DNA of 64,000 bases from Beta vulgaris subsp. vulgaris (Eukaryota; Streptophyta; Magnoliopsida; Caryophyllales; Amaranthaceae). The notes under the pieces are model-generated. The model was not told the origin of the DNA and ran no database searches. It saw only the letters and a list, made by a program, of their open reading frames with translations. Location: the NCBI RefSeq assembly GCF_026745355.1, contig NC_079204.1, positions 55,310,633 to 55,374,632 of the forward strand, read 5' to 3'. Of this stretch, positions 21,662-32,559 are shown piece by piece; within the stretch, counting starts at the first letter, position 1; each line of letters starts with the position of its first letter. The position numbers and the translations under genes are program-made.

Positions 21662-22795
21662 TTAATTTTATATTGTTTCATCAATTTCAATGAAAAATGT
21701 GCGGGTATAATTGTAAAGTGAAATCAAAATCGATATATTGTGGATCTGAAAAGTAAATTCAAATGCCTAATCATATTCTTATTTTGACAAGTTTCTATCA
21801 GACTATTCTTTAGGTTCTGAAGTGAAAAAATAAATTTCATTAATTGAAAGTCTTATGGCATCTATAATCAATATTAAAGAAAAAAGAAACACAACATAAC
21901 TTGATCAAACGAAGTTCTTGAATGATATAACTATAATGAACCGGATATAACAATATAGCAAAACCCCTATTTGTAAACTAAATTATGCAGCCTTCCATGA
22001 GAACGTACGTCTATCATTCTGAAATAATTTGGAGAATATAAATCCTTTTATACCGTGTAAATAGCGTACTAATTTCCAATCAACACTGATAGCAAATTTG
22101 TACATCAAACCATCAATAAACTGCATTTTGCAATAAACTGTAAAACCAAACTTTAAACTGCCACAAAGGAAAACTAATAAATGAATTTTTGAAGTCCTTT
22201 AGTGAAAACAAATAACCCAATAACTGAGAAAAAAAAAACCTCTTCAACAGAGAGAGAAAAGATGATTATTATTGAAAACAATTAGGAAAAATAAGTGCAT
22301 AAAATAGGAATCGGGTTTATCACCATCGAAAAGACTGGTGGCAGCCTGAACCTGCTGAAAAAATAGTAAGGTTACTTCACCCCTACAAATCGCGCATAAT
22401 TTCGACTCTAGGGTGAAGGGATGGAGCATTGCAGGCTTGCAGCTCATCAATCTAGTGGTTACAATTATATAAAATCCTTGTTTATTGGCAATTATTCTTT
22501 ACTCGGTGAAATACTTGAAATAGTAAATATCATTTTTACTTGGCTCACCAAATTTCCTCTCGATTCATTTAATGACACTATTATTAATAAGGATAATCCG
22601 TGGGTATACATAATAATCCTCGTACTAATATCATTATATCAGTCATAAGCAGCACGCTTGCTCATAAGTTGGATTACACACAAACTCTATCCTTGGAACT
22701 TACTAAAGACCGTTATTATCGAACATAAAAAGAAACGAAATCCATCAAACACTTATTCGGTACTCCACGGTACGATTTACGGCTTATTACATACA

Positions 22796-23266
22796 TTAAA
22801 TACCAATAGCAACCAACCATGGGACTACAAGATTAGCAACGCCAGCAACAACATTGTCCCCAGTTTGAAGGACAGGGGTGCCTTCAAGATGCCCAGTCGA
22901 AGCCGCGGCCCAAAGAGGGCAGCCGGCGATGGGAAGAGAAATAACAACCTTCAGACTATCGATGTCGTTAAGGCCAGTTAAGATGTTAGCCTTACTCACG
23001 TCGATCCTGAAGGAGCCATTAGGAGCGGTAGTGGCAGAGGCAATATCATTTCCCGCGAGTCTAAGCGCCACTCTAAGATTGGGGATTGGCGCGCAGGTGG
23101 TGCAAGTGCCAGTCACATTGGATGAGCAGCGCGCTGTTCCGAGTACAGCTATTCCAAGCACGTTTATGCCGTTAATGGACAGAGCATCGGATTTTGGTGT
23201 GGTGGTCGCCAGGAACATGACAACTAGTGCAATACAAAGAAAGGCTGATTTGGTGGTGTATGCCAT
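22796..23266 (-). CDS. Phylloplanin-like secreted protein, third paralogue
   Basis: A 156-aa single-exon protein. The signal peptide MAYTTKSAFLCIALVVMFLA ends about residue 28 (SDA). The mature part has LGTARCSSNVTGTC, APIPNLRVALRLAG, SATTAPNGSFRIDV, LPIAGCPLWAAASTGHL and a hydrophobic tail. Length, Cys placement and the T-x-NG-F block align with the gene at 18,860, but sequence is clearly diverged, so this is an older duplicate. It probably acts as an extracellular surface protein. Its promoter is abnormal: a Copia element has landed directly upstream of its TATA box. Confidence 0.7.
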   Translation of the reverse strand: MAYTTKSAFLCIALVVMFLATTTPKSDALSINGINVLGIAVLGTARCSSNVTGTCTTCAPIPNLRVALRLAGNDIASATTAPNGSFRIDVSKANILTGLNDIDSLKVVISLPIAGCPLWAAASTGHLEGTPVLQTGDNVVAGVANLVVPWLVAIGI

Positions 23267-23348
23267 ATTGTTAGGTTAATAGATAAGTTCTTGAGATTAT
23301 GGGTGTGTGATAATTGATGAATATGATGATTTTGGGTAAGAGGGTACT

Positions 23349-23356
23349 TATTTATA
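23349..23356 (-). promoter_or_regulatory. TATA box of third phylloplanin-like gene, bordered by a Copia insertion
   Basis: TATAAATA on the minus strand, 83 bp upstream of the ATG. The insertion's target duplication AGGCT (23,356-23,360) overlaps its first base, so the core is intact. Everything farther upstream now begins at 28,400, five kilobases away. Confidence 0.7.
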
Positions 23357-23360
23357 GGCT

Positions 23361-23516
23361 TGTAAAGAAGTGTTTAGGGTTTAATGACTTGCCTTTCTAT
23401 TGATCTCAAATACATACGTATATATAGTACAGTGAAGATAGGAAACTATATCAACAAGAAACCCTATACATAAGGAAACAAATATAATAGAATATTATAC
23501 ACAATATTTCCTAACA
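23361..23516 (-). repeat. 3' LTR of the young Copia element
   Basis: 156 bp, reading TGTTAGGAAATATTG to TTCTTTACA on the minus strand. It differs from the other LTR by a 4-bp insertion (about 23,410) and a T/C change near 23,487. It now forms the sequence immediately upstream of the phylloplanin-like TATA box. Confidence 0.92.
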
Positions 23517-26500
23517 CCCCCCCTCAAGTTGAGCAGGGGAGGGATCGAAAATGCCCAACTTGGACAATAAGAGATCAAACTGAGGACGACCAAGAGCCTT
23601 AGTGAAGATATCCGCAAGTTGAGTCGAGGTTGGAACATAGGAAGGAAGAATAAGCTCATCCCGAATAGCATCACGAACAAAGTGACAATCAACCTCGATA
23701 TGTTTGGTTCTTTCATGAAAAACAGGATTGTTAGCAATATGGAGAGCGGACTGACTATCACAGAAAAGAGGAATAGCCTTGGGATGATTTACGCCCAAAC
23801 TCAATAACAAGGCCTTCAACCACTTCAACTCACAAGTAACAGCAGCCATGGAGCGATATTCAGCCTCAGCAGAAGAACGGGAGACCGTATGTTGCTTCTT
23901 TGTCTTCCAAGAAATAGGAGAGTGACCCAGGAAGACAAGCCAGCCCGATAAAGAACGACGAGTAAGAGGACAAGCCGCCCAATCAGAATCACACCAACCC
24001 TGAAGAGAGAGATCGCTGTCAGAGCGAAGTAGAATACCTTGCCCAGGAGTACCTTTCAAATACCGAACGACACGTAGGGCCGCCTCCCAATGTTCCTGGC
24101 GAGGTTCTTGCATGAACTGAGAAAGCACATGAACAGAATAAGCAAGATCAGGACGAGTAACTGCCAAATAAATCAGACTACCGACGAGCCTGCGATATGC
24201 CACAGCATCCGAGAGCAAAGGACCACGAGCCTGCGCAAGGTGGTGATTTTGCTCAATGGGAGTACCCGAAGGCTTAGACCCCAGTAATCCAGCCTCAGAG
24301 ATGATATCCAATGTATACTTTCGCTGACAAAGAAAAATGCCAGTGGAACTTCGAGCCACCTCAATACCAAGAAAGTACTTTAGAACCCCTAGATCCTTCA
24401 TTTTAAAACAATCACTCAAATATGCCTTGAAAGTAGAGAGCGCAGCGGAATCATTACCAGAGATAATAAGATCGTCAACATATACCAGAACATTGAGCTG
24501 AACAGAGTGATGAGTATAGGTGAAGAGAGAGTAGTCGGAATATGACTGGAGAAAACCAAAATCCTTCAAGGCAGTGACCAATTTTGCAAACCAACAGCGA
24601 GGGGCCTGTTTGAGACCATAAAGCGATTTGCGGAGACGGCAGACAAGATTCGGATTAGAGGATGCAAAACCAGGAGGAAGCTTCATATAAACTTCCTCAT
24701 CCAAGTCACCATGAAGAAAAGCGTTATGAACATCCATCTGATGAAGTTCCCAATTTTTGGAGGCAGCAATAGCAAGAAAAGTACGAACTGTGGTCATTTT
24801 GGCAACAGGAGCAAATGTCTCCGTGTAATCAATACCGGCCTCCTGATGATTCCCTAAAACAACCAGGCGAGACTTAAGCCTCTCGACAGCACCATTTGAC
24901 AAGTACTTGGTGCGATAAACCCACTGACAACCCAACGCCCGTTTCCCGGGAGGCAACTCCTCCAAGGACCAAGTGCCATTATCCTCCAAAGCCTGAATTT
25001 CGGCCTGCATAGACTGTTTCCATTCCTCACTTCGCAATGCTTCCTTATAGGACCTCGGCTCAGTAGTAGACACAATAGCTGCAACAAACTTCAAATAATT
25101 TGCAGAAAAATTTGAACAATTGATATAGTGAGCTAGAGGATAAGGAGTACCTGAGGAAGACGACGAAGCAGGGGTAGAGGAAGATGGACAATTCGAAACA
25201 ACAACATTAGTAACATAATCCTTTAAGAGAACGGAAGGCAACTTGGGCCGGAGACCACGGCCCAAAGGAGGAGTATCCGAAATATCGGGTGAAGAAAAAG
25301 AAGAGGAGGGAGTGTCCAAGGGAGATGAGGGGTTAGGGCTCGCGGATCGCGCATCAGCGAGAGGAGAAGAGCTGGGCGGATCCAGTGGGCCAGTAGAAGA
25401 AAGACTGGGCCCAGGTGGAGAGGAGGGAGACAAAGTAGAAACGGACCCAGGAGAATTTTGTGGAGAGGGTGGGCTTGAAAGCGGGCGGGCAGACCCAGGA
25501 GAGGGAGAGTGTGGAGCGGGCTGGGAGAGAGAAGGGGCCACAGGTGAAGTGGGCCGAGGGGGTGAATCTGTGGAGATGGGCTGGGCATGTAAAATTTCGG
25601 TGGGTGGAGTGGGATCATTGGGCAAATTTGTGGAGATGGGCTTGGTAGACAAATTTTCGGTGGGTGTAGAGGAAGTATTTGGCAAATTTGTGGAGGGAAT
25701 ATTTGTAGAGGGAAGAGGAGGGTGAAAATCATCATCAAAATCCGGATGAATGGGACCGGAACAAGGAACCAAGGTAGATGAGTCAATGTTTACATCTTCG
25801 GGAGAGAGAAAAGGGTACACATCCTCAAAAAATTTAACATCTCGGGAAACAAAGAATTCCTTAGTATCAAGATCAAACAACCTCCATCCTTTCTTACCAA
25901 ACGGGTAACCCACAAACACACTTTTCGACTACGGCTAGCAAACTTATCCCCCTTAGTTTTGTGATTATGGGCAAAACATAGACAACCAAAAGTGCGAATG
26001 GCATCATAGGCAGGAGAGACACCAAACAAAATATCAAAGGGAGATTTGTTGTGGAGAAGAACAGAGGGAGTGCGATTTATTAAGTGAGCAGCAGCAAGGA
26101 TACTTTCCCCCCAAAAATAAATAGGAAGATGAGCTTGAAAACGTAAAGCACGACCAACATTAAGAATATGTTGGTGTTTTCGTTCAACCCTACCATTTTG
26201 TTGTGGAGTAGCAGTACATGAGGTTTGGAAAATGATGCCAGAGGATGAAAAAAAATCAAGCAAACAATTGAATTCCGTACCATTATCACTTTGAACAACC
26301 TTAATAGTTTGAGAAAATTGCCGTTCAACCATAGCAACAAAGTTCATAAACATAGCAAAAACCTCAGTCTTATCAATCATCAAATAAACCCAAACAGCCC
26401 GAGAAAAATCATCAACAATAGTCAAAAAATATCTGGCCCCACAAGAGGAAACATGCCTGTAGGGACCCCACAAATCACAATGAACTTTTTCAAAAATTCG

Positions 26501-28207
26501 ACTAGCTTTATTGTCACTCAAAGGAAATCTATCTCTAGAATGTTTAGCACGGAAACAAATTTCACATGCTTTATGTAAACTACCCTTATGACCACACAGA
26601 GGAGGAAGTAACTTCACCACTTTTTCAGAGGGGTGACCCATACGACGATGCCACAACTCAAAGTCAGTGGAGACATTATGAACAGAAATCAAAGGATCAC
26701 GAGCACCGCTGTTGAAGTAGTAAAGTCCATCTTCTCTACGACCCGTTCCAATCACCTCCCTCATGCGGTCCTGTATAGCACACATAGAAGAGTTAAATTG
26801 AACAAAGCACTGCAAATCATTAGTCAGTTGTGCAACAGAAAGTAAACTACAACTGAATTGAGGAACTAAAAGAACATTAGTCAAAGTGATAGAAGAAGAC
26901 AAACGAACTGAACCCTTTGTAGTAGCAACCGCCGTACTACCATCAGGAAGACCAACCACACAAGAGGGAATAGAGACCATATCAAACATAAAGGAACGCT
27001 CACCCGTAACATGATGGGTGGCACCACTATCAATGATCCAAGATGAAGAAGAAAACATACCACTTAACCTGTCATCCGCAACCTTAGTAGAACCAAAAAT
27101 ACCAGCAATAGCCTTCCATTGGTCGGGAGTAAAAAGAGCAGGAGAAGAGGATGAAGGTGAAGCACTCGGGGAAGCGCCAGCCCCGACAACAGCCGTAGCA
27201 TTAGCAGCGACGGCACCACGACCACGGCCCGCGGGCGGTTTGGTGGAACGAGACTTGGCATCCAAGCCCTCGGGATACCCAACCAGTTCATAGCACTTAG
27301 AAACATCGTGACCCGGCTTCTTACAGTGAGTACATATATGTAAAGTCCAACAGCGAGAAATATCGTGCCCCACCTTATGACAGTGGGCGCACGTGGGGCG
27401 GTCAGACGAGCCTCGGCCGCGACCAGCTGTACCGGCAGAGGATGAAGGGCCGCGCACAGCGAACCCAAGGACAGCAGCAGGTGAGTCATCAGAGGAAGAT
27501 TTGGCCGTGCGTACGCGTTCTTCCTGAACCACAAGTTGGTACGCACGGTCGAGTGAGGGTAACGGGTCGGTGGACAATAATTGAGTGCGGATACGACCAT
27601 AGTAATCAGAGTAGAGGCCCATTAAAAAATCGTGAAGGCGTTGGTTTTCACGCCGGGCAGCATGTAAGGGACCGGCCGAACAAGGAGAAGCACAAGTGCA
27701 AGAAATTAAAGGTTCATGTTTGAAGAGTTCATGCCATAAAACATTTAATTTGCCATAATAGGTAGAGACACTCATGGTTTTGGTTTGTTCACACTTAGCA
27801 ATGGCAGATTTTAATTGATGAATTCGAGGGCCGTTAATGGTGGCAAAACGAGTTTTTAAATGACTCCATAATTGATGTGCTTCACGAAACTTACTTAACG
27901 TACCTTTAACCTCAACATCGATCGTGTTGAGAAGCCACGAGACCACCATAGCATTCACAGTAACCCAATCGGCTTCGGTGAAGGGAGAGATGGGGCCGGT
28001 CAAACTGCCGTCGACGAAACAGAATTTTCGTCGAGCCTCGAGGGCGAGTTGCACGTCGGACGACCAGTCATCATAGTTGTCCGATCGTAGACGCGTCGGC
28101 GTGATGAAGTCGCCAGGACGATCACCAGTACCGAGGAAAAAAGGGTTTGAAATATCAAGACGGGAAACGGAAGATTCCGGCGGCTTTTCATTACTGTCGC
28201 CGGCCAT
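23511..28207 (-). pseudogene. Copia gag-pol polyprotein with one frameshift
   Basis: Two long frames overlap (28,207-25,790 and 25,919-23,511). The first has gag (residues 1 to about 250), two zinc knuckles (CAHCHKVGHDISRC, CTHCKKPGHDVSKC), protease DSGAT, the integrase zinc-binding LWHRRMGH and the catalytic blocks HCDLWGP, SDNGTEF, QQNGRVE. The second has the integrase C-terminus, reverse transcriptase with DVHNAFLHG and YVDD, and RNase H with CDSDWAACP, SAEAEYRSMA and HIEVDCHF. The family text passes between frames near 25,915-25,925, consistent with one lost base. No other break is seen. The final codons read into the LTR: the stop TAG is part of the LTR's TGTTAG. Confidence 0.9.
23517..23525 (-). 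promoter_or_regulatory. Polypurine tract of the Copia element
   Basis: GAGGGGGGG on the minus strand, directly against the 3' LTR. It primes plus-strand DNA synthesis in LTR elements. Confidence 0.85.
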
Positions 28208-28230
28208 GAGAAAAAAAATGAGAGAAAGCG

Positions 28231-28247
28231 TTATGGCTCCGATACTA
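28231..28247 (-). promoter_or_regulatory. Primer binding site of the Copia element
   Basis: The minus-strand text next to the 5' LTR, TAGTATCGGAGCC, resembles the TGGTATCAGAGCC complement of initiator tRNA-Met used by plant Copia elements, with two mismatches. Confidence 0.7.
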
Positions 28248-28399
28248 TGTAAAGAAGTGTTTAGGGTTTAATGACTTGCCTTTCTATTGATCTCAAATAC
28301 GTATATATAGTACAGTGAAGATAGGAAACTATATCAACAAGAAACCCTATACATAAGGAAACAAATATAACAGAATATTATACACAATATTTCCTAACA
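28248..28399 (-). repeat. 5' LTR of the young Copia element
   Basis: 152 bp, nearly identical to 23,361-23,516. On the minus strand it carries the element promoter region, with TATATATACG about the middle. Confidence 0.92.
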
Positions 28400-28784
28400 A
28401 GGCTGCATAAAAGTACAACTCGTGAGCAACTTGTTCCTGATGATCTCTATATGATCTGTGTGAAGTAAATGAAAAGTCAGGAAATGGGGATTCGAGGGAT
28501 GGACTTCTTTTTTTTTATATATCTTCTTCCAACTTGTTTTAATGGTCTTCCAATAATTCTGTTCTTAAATGCTAACCTAACACATATCTTCTCAATTATG
28601 ATTTTCTTTAATTTGGCAGGTTTATCAGCTCAGCCACCAAAACCATACTCAACGCTTTGAATTATGATGTATCACGGGCATGACGAAGTGAGTGTCCATC
28701 GCATGAACGCTGGTGTTTGCCGTCGCTCGTAATAATGCTCGCCCCTAATTTATTTCTACTTCGTTGGATATAAGTTTACGTAGG

Positions 28785-29490
28785 CAGAGGCGGATCCAGG
28801 ATTTTAGGTTTGGCGGTCTCTCATCATTCATCAATACATCAATTACAACTACCAATTAGGACTACACAATATGCCTAATACACCTTAAATAATTTTATTA
28901 CAACAATGGATAATGATACTTAGCAAAAAAAAAAAACAACGGACAATAATGATGATAAATAATTTAGATTTTACGTCAACAAATTTAACATTAATATTAA
29001 TTTACTATTTTATTTTTAAAATGTTGTATTAAATAATTTTTAGGAATGAACTTGAAATCGGATAATAATTATAGTTGGACATTATTTTTTTTTAAGTAAA
29101 AAGTAATTGTGCTTTTTAAAGATAAGAAGTGACAATAATTAATCTTTATAAAACAAAAACAACGATGAAACCAGAGAAAGAGAAAAACGAAAGAACAAAA
29201 ATTTTTAAACGAACACAGAATGGTAGAATAAAGGTAGTATGGAAAAAAAGAAGAATATACAATGGCAGAAAGCTTTAGCCACGAGCCTCGTACCTGCAAC
29301 CTCATGTGTACGTTGAAGATCTTCAACACAGACAATACCACTGAACCAAGGTGTTTAGCTTTGATTATCACTGTAAGGATATGTTTTTATCTTATAAACG
29401 TCGTACAGGTAAAGGCCCAAAACGAAAATTTTATTTTAATTTTGGAGGGGCCTGGGCCACCCAGGATCCTTATTGGATCCGCCTGATCTA
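28785..29490. mobile_element. hAT-like non-autonomous element
   Basis: The 8-bp direct repeat TACGTAGG (28,777-28,784, 29,491-29,498) borders a 706-bp block. The left end is CAGAGGCGGATCCAGG and the reversed right end is TAGATCAGGCGGATCC, so the shared terminal core is GGCGGATCC. The duplication length fits hAT. The interior is A/T-rich without a coding domain. Confidence 0.6.
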
Positions 29491-29713
29491 TACGTAGGTG
29501 TTCATCAATATCAAAATGTTTTCGTCAGAGTAGCTACATATTGCTACTTGTTATAGCTATTGCTCAAGTTGTTGAGATTAGTTGTGAAAATACCAGTGTT
29601 AGCCTCTTAATTTATGGTTGGATGTTAGATTGCGAAATGTTTTATAAATGACCAGCATCTATGTTATTTTATGTCCCATATGTTTTTTGGTTCTCAGTCA
29701 TATTAACGACTAA

Positions 29714-29969
29714 GGCTATGTTTGGGAACATAAGCTGTAATAGAGATGAAACGGACAAAGTAGCAGAAAACAATTGAACCGATAACATAGCTGAAAATTC
29801 TAGCACCTTAAATTAAGATGCTATATTTGATAGCAACTGAATTTCAGTCAATTTTTTAGCTTATATTTTATTTAAACTCTTATCCCAAACACGACTATAT
29901 ATTTTAGATGACTTAAACTTTTAGCACCTAATCATTTAAGGTGATTTAAATGTATTGTCAAACAAAGCC
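29714..29969. mobile_element. Tourist-like MITE
   Basis: A 256-bp block between TAA repeats, with ends GGCTATGTTTGG and (reversed) GGCTTTGTTTGA. A 3-bp TAA/TTA duplication and G-rich ends with TTTGG are typical of PIF/Harbinger MITEs. Confidence 0.65.
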
Positions 29970-30167
29970 TAAGAAGGATTTCATCTTGTGAAATTTTAAT
30001 ATCAGTTGATGGCATATTTATATTTTTTTTAAGTACTATATTAATCTGTTTATATATATTGTTTATCAACTTATATTTTTCTATATCAATTTAAGTATAC
30101 ACTTACTAGTTTATGCATATTCCTTATTAGTTTATGCATATTTTTCACAAGTTCATGAGCTTGTATA

Positions 30168-30396
30168 CTTCCTCCGTTTTTTTTTACTTGCAACATTTTT
30201 CTAAAAGGAAAATAATTAATTACTTGCAACAGTACACTTTCTACTTTTGCTTTTGCTTTTGCTTTTGCTTTCTCTCTATCTTTCTCCAATCACATGGGAC
30301 CCTCTCTTTTTTTTCCTCTCTACTTCTCTCCTACCCAAATTTTGCATTGGAGTTGATGAAAAACAAAGTGTTGCAAGTAAAAAAATACAGATGAAG
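30168..30396. mobile_element. Stowaway-like MITE
   Basis: TA duplications flank ends CTTCCTCCGTTTTTTTTTAC and (reversed) CTTCATCTGTATTTTTTTAC, followed by TTGCAAC on both sides. CTCCCTCCGTTT-type ends and TA target sites are the Stowaway/Mariner signature. Confidence 0.75.
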
Positions 30397-30556
30397 TATA
30401 TCACATTATATATGTATTTTTTGTACTAGTTAAGGACATTTTTATTATGGTTTAAGACTTGTTTCTATGAGCTTAAAAAATAAATTTATCATGAGTTTAT
30501 ACATATTTCTTATCAGTTTGCAAGACAAACATTCTTAGTTTATAAAATATGTGTTG

Positions 30557-30871
30557 CTTCCTCCGTTTCCTAAAGATCTTCCTTGTTACTGTTCCTATAG
30601 ATACCAAGGAGGATCCATTTGTGTGGGGTATGGGGTGGGTAAAGTAGGAAAGAGAAAGGGGTAAGATAAATAAACAAATAAAAAGGGGTTAAAGTAGGAG
30701 AGAGAAATGAAGTAAAATTGAATTAGTAATGTAATGGTGGACCATGTGATAGGGACATGAGAGCGTAAAAAAGGGAAAAAAATTCCAAATAAGGAATAAA
30801 GTAAAAGAAGGAAGATCTTTTGGAAACGCACTTAAACGGAAAGAGGGAAGATCTTTAGGAAACGGAGGGAG
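30557..30871. mobile_element. Stowaway-like MITE with duplicated 3' end
   Basis: The left end is CTTCCTCCGTTTCCTAAAG and the right end its reverse complement, ending GGAGGGAG before TA. The terminal block GGAAGATCTTT occurs twice near the right end (about 30,810 and 30,847), a small internal duplication. The left flank reads TG instead of TA. Confidence 0.7.
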
Positions 30872-31057
30872 TATTAGTTTATGGATGTAATTTATCAGTT
30901 TATAGCAAGCTTACTAATAAAGAGTTACGTTAATTAAGTAAATCCTAATGATAATACTGCACTGTTATTTTAAGACTTGCAACAAGCCATGATTGCTATA
31001 AGAGCATGGCCACCCCAAATAAACATGTCATCTCTTTTTCATCAACTTTCTCTCTTA

Positions 31058-31250
31058 TCTCTATTATATAAGACAAGGGGGAAGCTATACATCATGGACG
31101 AGCCATATGCAGGGAAACTTGCATGTGTCGATTTGGCCGAGCTTTCCTGAGGTATCTAACCGGAGCCCGGCATGTTCGCCCGTTGGGGCGAGCCCTTCTT
31201 GAAAATACTTATCTACCCTTAATCTCACAAAAGCTAATAAACAAAAGATT
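31058..31250 (+). mobile_element. Helitron 5' end, 3' end not found
   Basis: TCTCTATTATATAAGAC after an A, then GGGGGAAGC, matches the 5' ends of the Helitrons at 9279, 21,285 and 47,845. I could not find a matching hairpin plus CTRR downstream, so the element may be truncated or longer. The end given is arbitrary. Confidence 0.4.
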
Positions 31251-32559
31251 TTATTAATTCTTTCCTCAATTACAAATATGGATAACAAATAAAGTTATTT
31301 ACATTATCAAGAAGAAATACACAAAAATGTGTAAAAAGAGGAAACTCACAATTGAAAATATAAATTGATGACTAGATGAAATTTTAAACATATATGAAAC
31401 CAAATATTTACGGAGATTCTTATTACTATATTAACTCTCAGTTACAATAACAATTTCAAATAATATGCATTAAGAAACCATAAAAGAATTAAAAAATTGA
31501 GAGAATATTTATTTTTTAAATTGTTTGGGACTCATAATCAGTTGTGATAATAAATAATTAAAGATAAAAACATACATCATATGGTAATGTCAATTTATAA
31601 TTTTTTTATTGAAACACTACTCACCATAGTATGCCTAAAAACCTCTATTATCCATTGAAATTACATTGAACTAATACTCATAAAATAAGCCTATAAAATA
31701 TACATATATTTAAAAAAAAATAACATAGCCTAAATCATTGCTTAAAAAATGAACATCTATTTATAGATCTCAAAAAAAGGACCATTGGTGAATTTATTCA
31801 AAATTTGTATTTTGAAAGTTATTATCAGATAGAAAGTTAGAATAGGTTATGTAGCCTGTTGGTGTTGTTTCTCATCGTCTAGAGGCTTGTCTCTAGTATG
31901 ATCACATTGGTATGTTTTGATTCAATAATACCTTACCTTGCCTATAAAAAAAAAAAGTTATTATCAGATTACAAAATCTGAAAAACAAAAAATATTTTCC
32001 TAACGTGTTGCCACATGTGCACAAATGGTTGGCTTGGCGCTAATGAGACTGACGCGTGGCTGGTTTTTGTTGTTCAGTCCGCACACATGACAATAACTCA
32101 TTGACTTTTTTTTGTGCCACTCAAACTCACCGTTTTGTAAATTTGCCCAGCCTAATTCATCACAATTTTTCATGGGCCCACTCTCTCTTATTTCATAACT
32201 TGGGGCATAGGATGCTCAACCATGAATTGAGTCATAGCATGACCCAAATACAAACATAAAAAGAATATGGATGCAATCAAATGTTATTTTTTGCAAGATT
32301 TATGACTCAATTTTATGCCTAATAAACTATGAGGGGGATGCTATCAGGTGTAAGAAGAAAACATTGTTATATTAGACACGGCGCGCATACCGAAATACAC
32401 AAAAACAAAATGCATAAGCATATTCAAAAACACAATCCCGATAAATAAAAAACAATACAAAAAACAACACTCAGTCGATCAGAAGCACCATTTGAGGATA
32501 TTAGAAAAGGTTGACATGATAAACTTAAGATATACTAGTCACTGGTAGCTAGCTAGTGT
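31251..32559. other. AT-rich intergenic DNA
   Basis: No coding exon is recognised. It is low-complexity A/T with an A-run at 31,948-31,957. A block about 32,090-32,340 has GATGCTCAAC/GGGGATGCTATC text at its ends that may be a decayed Tourist-like element, but no clear duplication. Confidence 0.4.

Larger units (their letters stand above)
17845..22385 (-). repeat. Right arm of the large inverted duplication
   Basis: Reverse complement matches the left arm from the CACTA subterminal region out to 22,385, where the match stops just at the left arm's border with the Copia LTR. Arm-specific insertions are a Tourist-like element (19,840-20,766) and a Helitron (21,285-21,661); both are absent from the left arm. 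It carries the intact phylloplanin-like gene. Confidence 0.85.
23361..28399 (-). mobile_element. Young full-length Copia retrotransposon
   Basis: Two short LTRs (23,361-23,516 and 28,248-28,399) and the 5-bp direct repeat AGGCT on both sides (23,356-23,360, 28,400-28,404) define the ends. The LTRs differ by one substitution and one 4-bp indel, so insertion was recent. A primer binding site and polypurine tract are present. Short LTRs and domain text suggest the Ale/Retrofit group (inference). It lies head-on in the promoter of the phylloplanin-like gene, in the same transcriptional direction. Confidence 0.93.

Noticed and set aside
22244..22450. Minus-strand frame containing QVQAATSLFDGDKPD next to a splice-like TTTTTTCAG
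   Set aside because: It might be a host exon remnant, since a related stretch exists at 7180 in the left arm, but there is no second exon and no family match I can name.
25223..25786. Long frames on both strands over the Pro/Ser-rich linker of the Copia polyprotein
   Set aside because: Shadows of the coding frame; the plus-strand Gly/Glu-rich frame is the complement of Pro/Ser codons.
31058..32400. A complete Helitron from 31,058
   Set aside because: No hairpin plus CTRR end could be found, so only the 5' end is reported.
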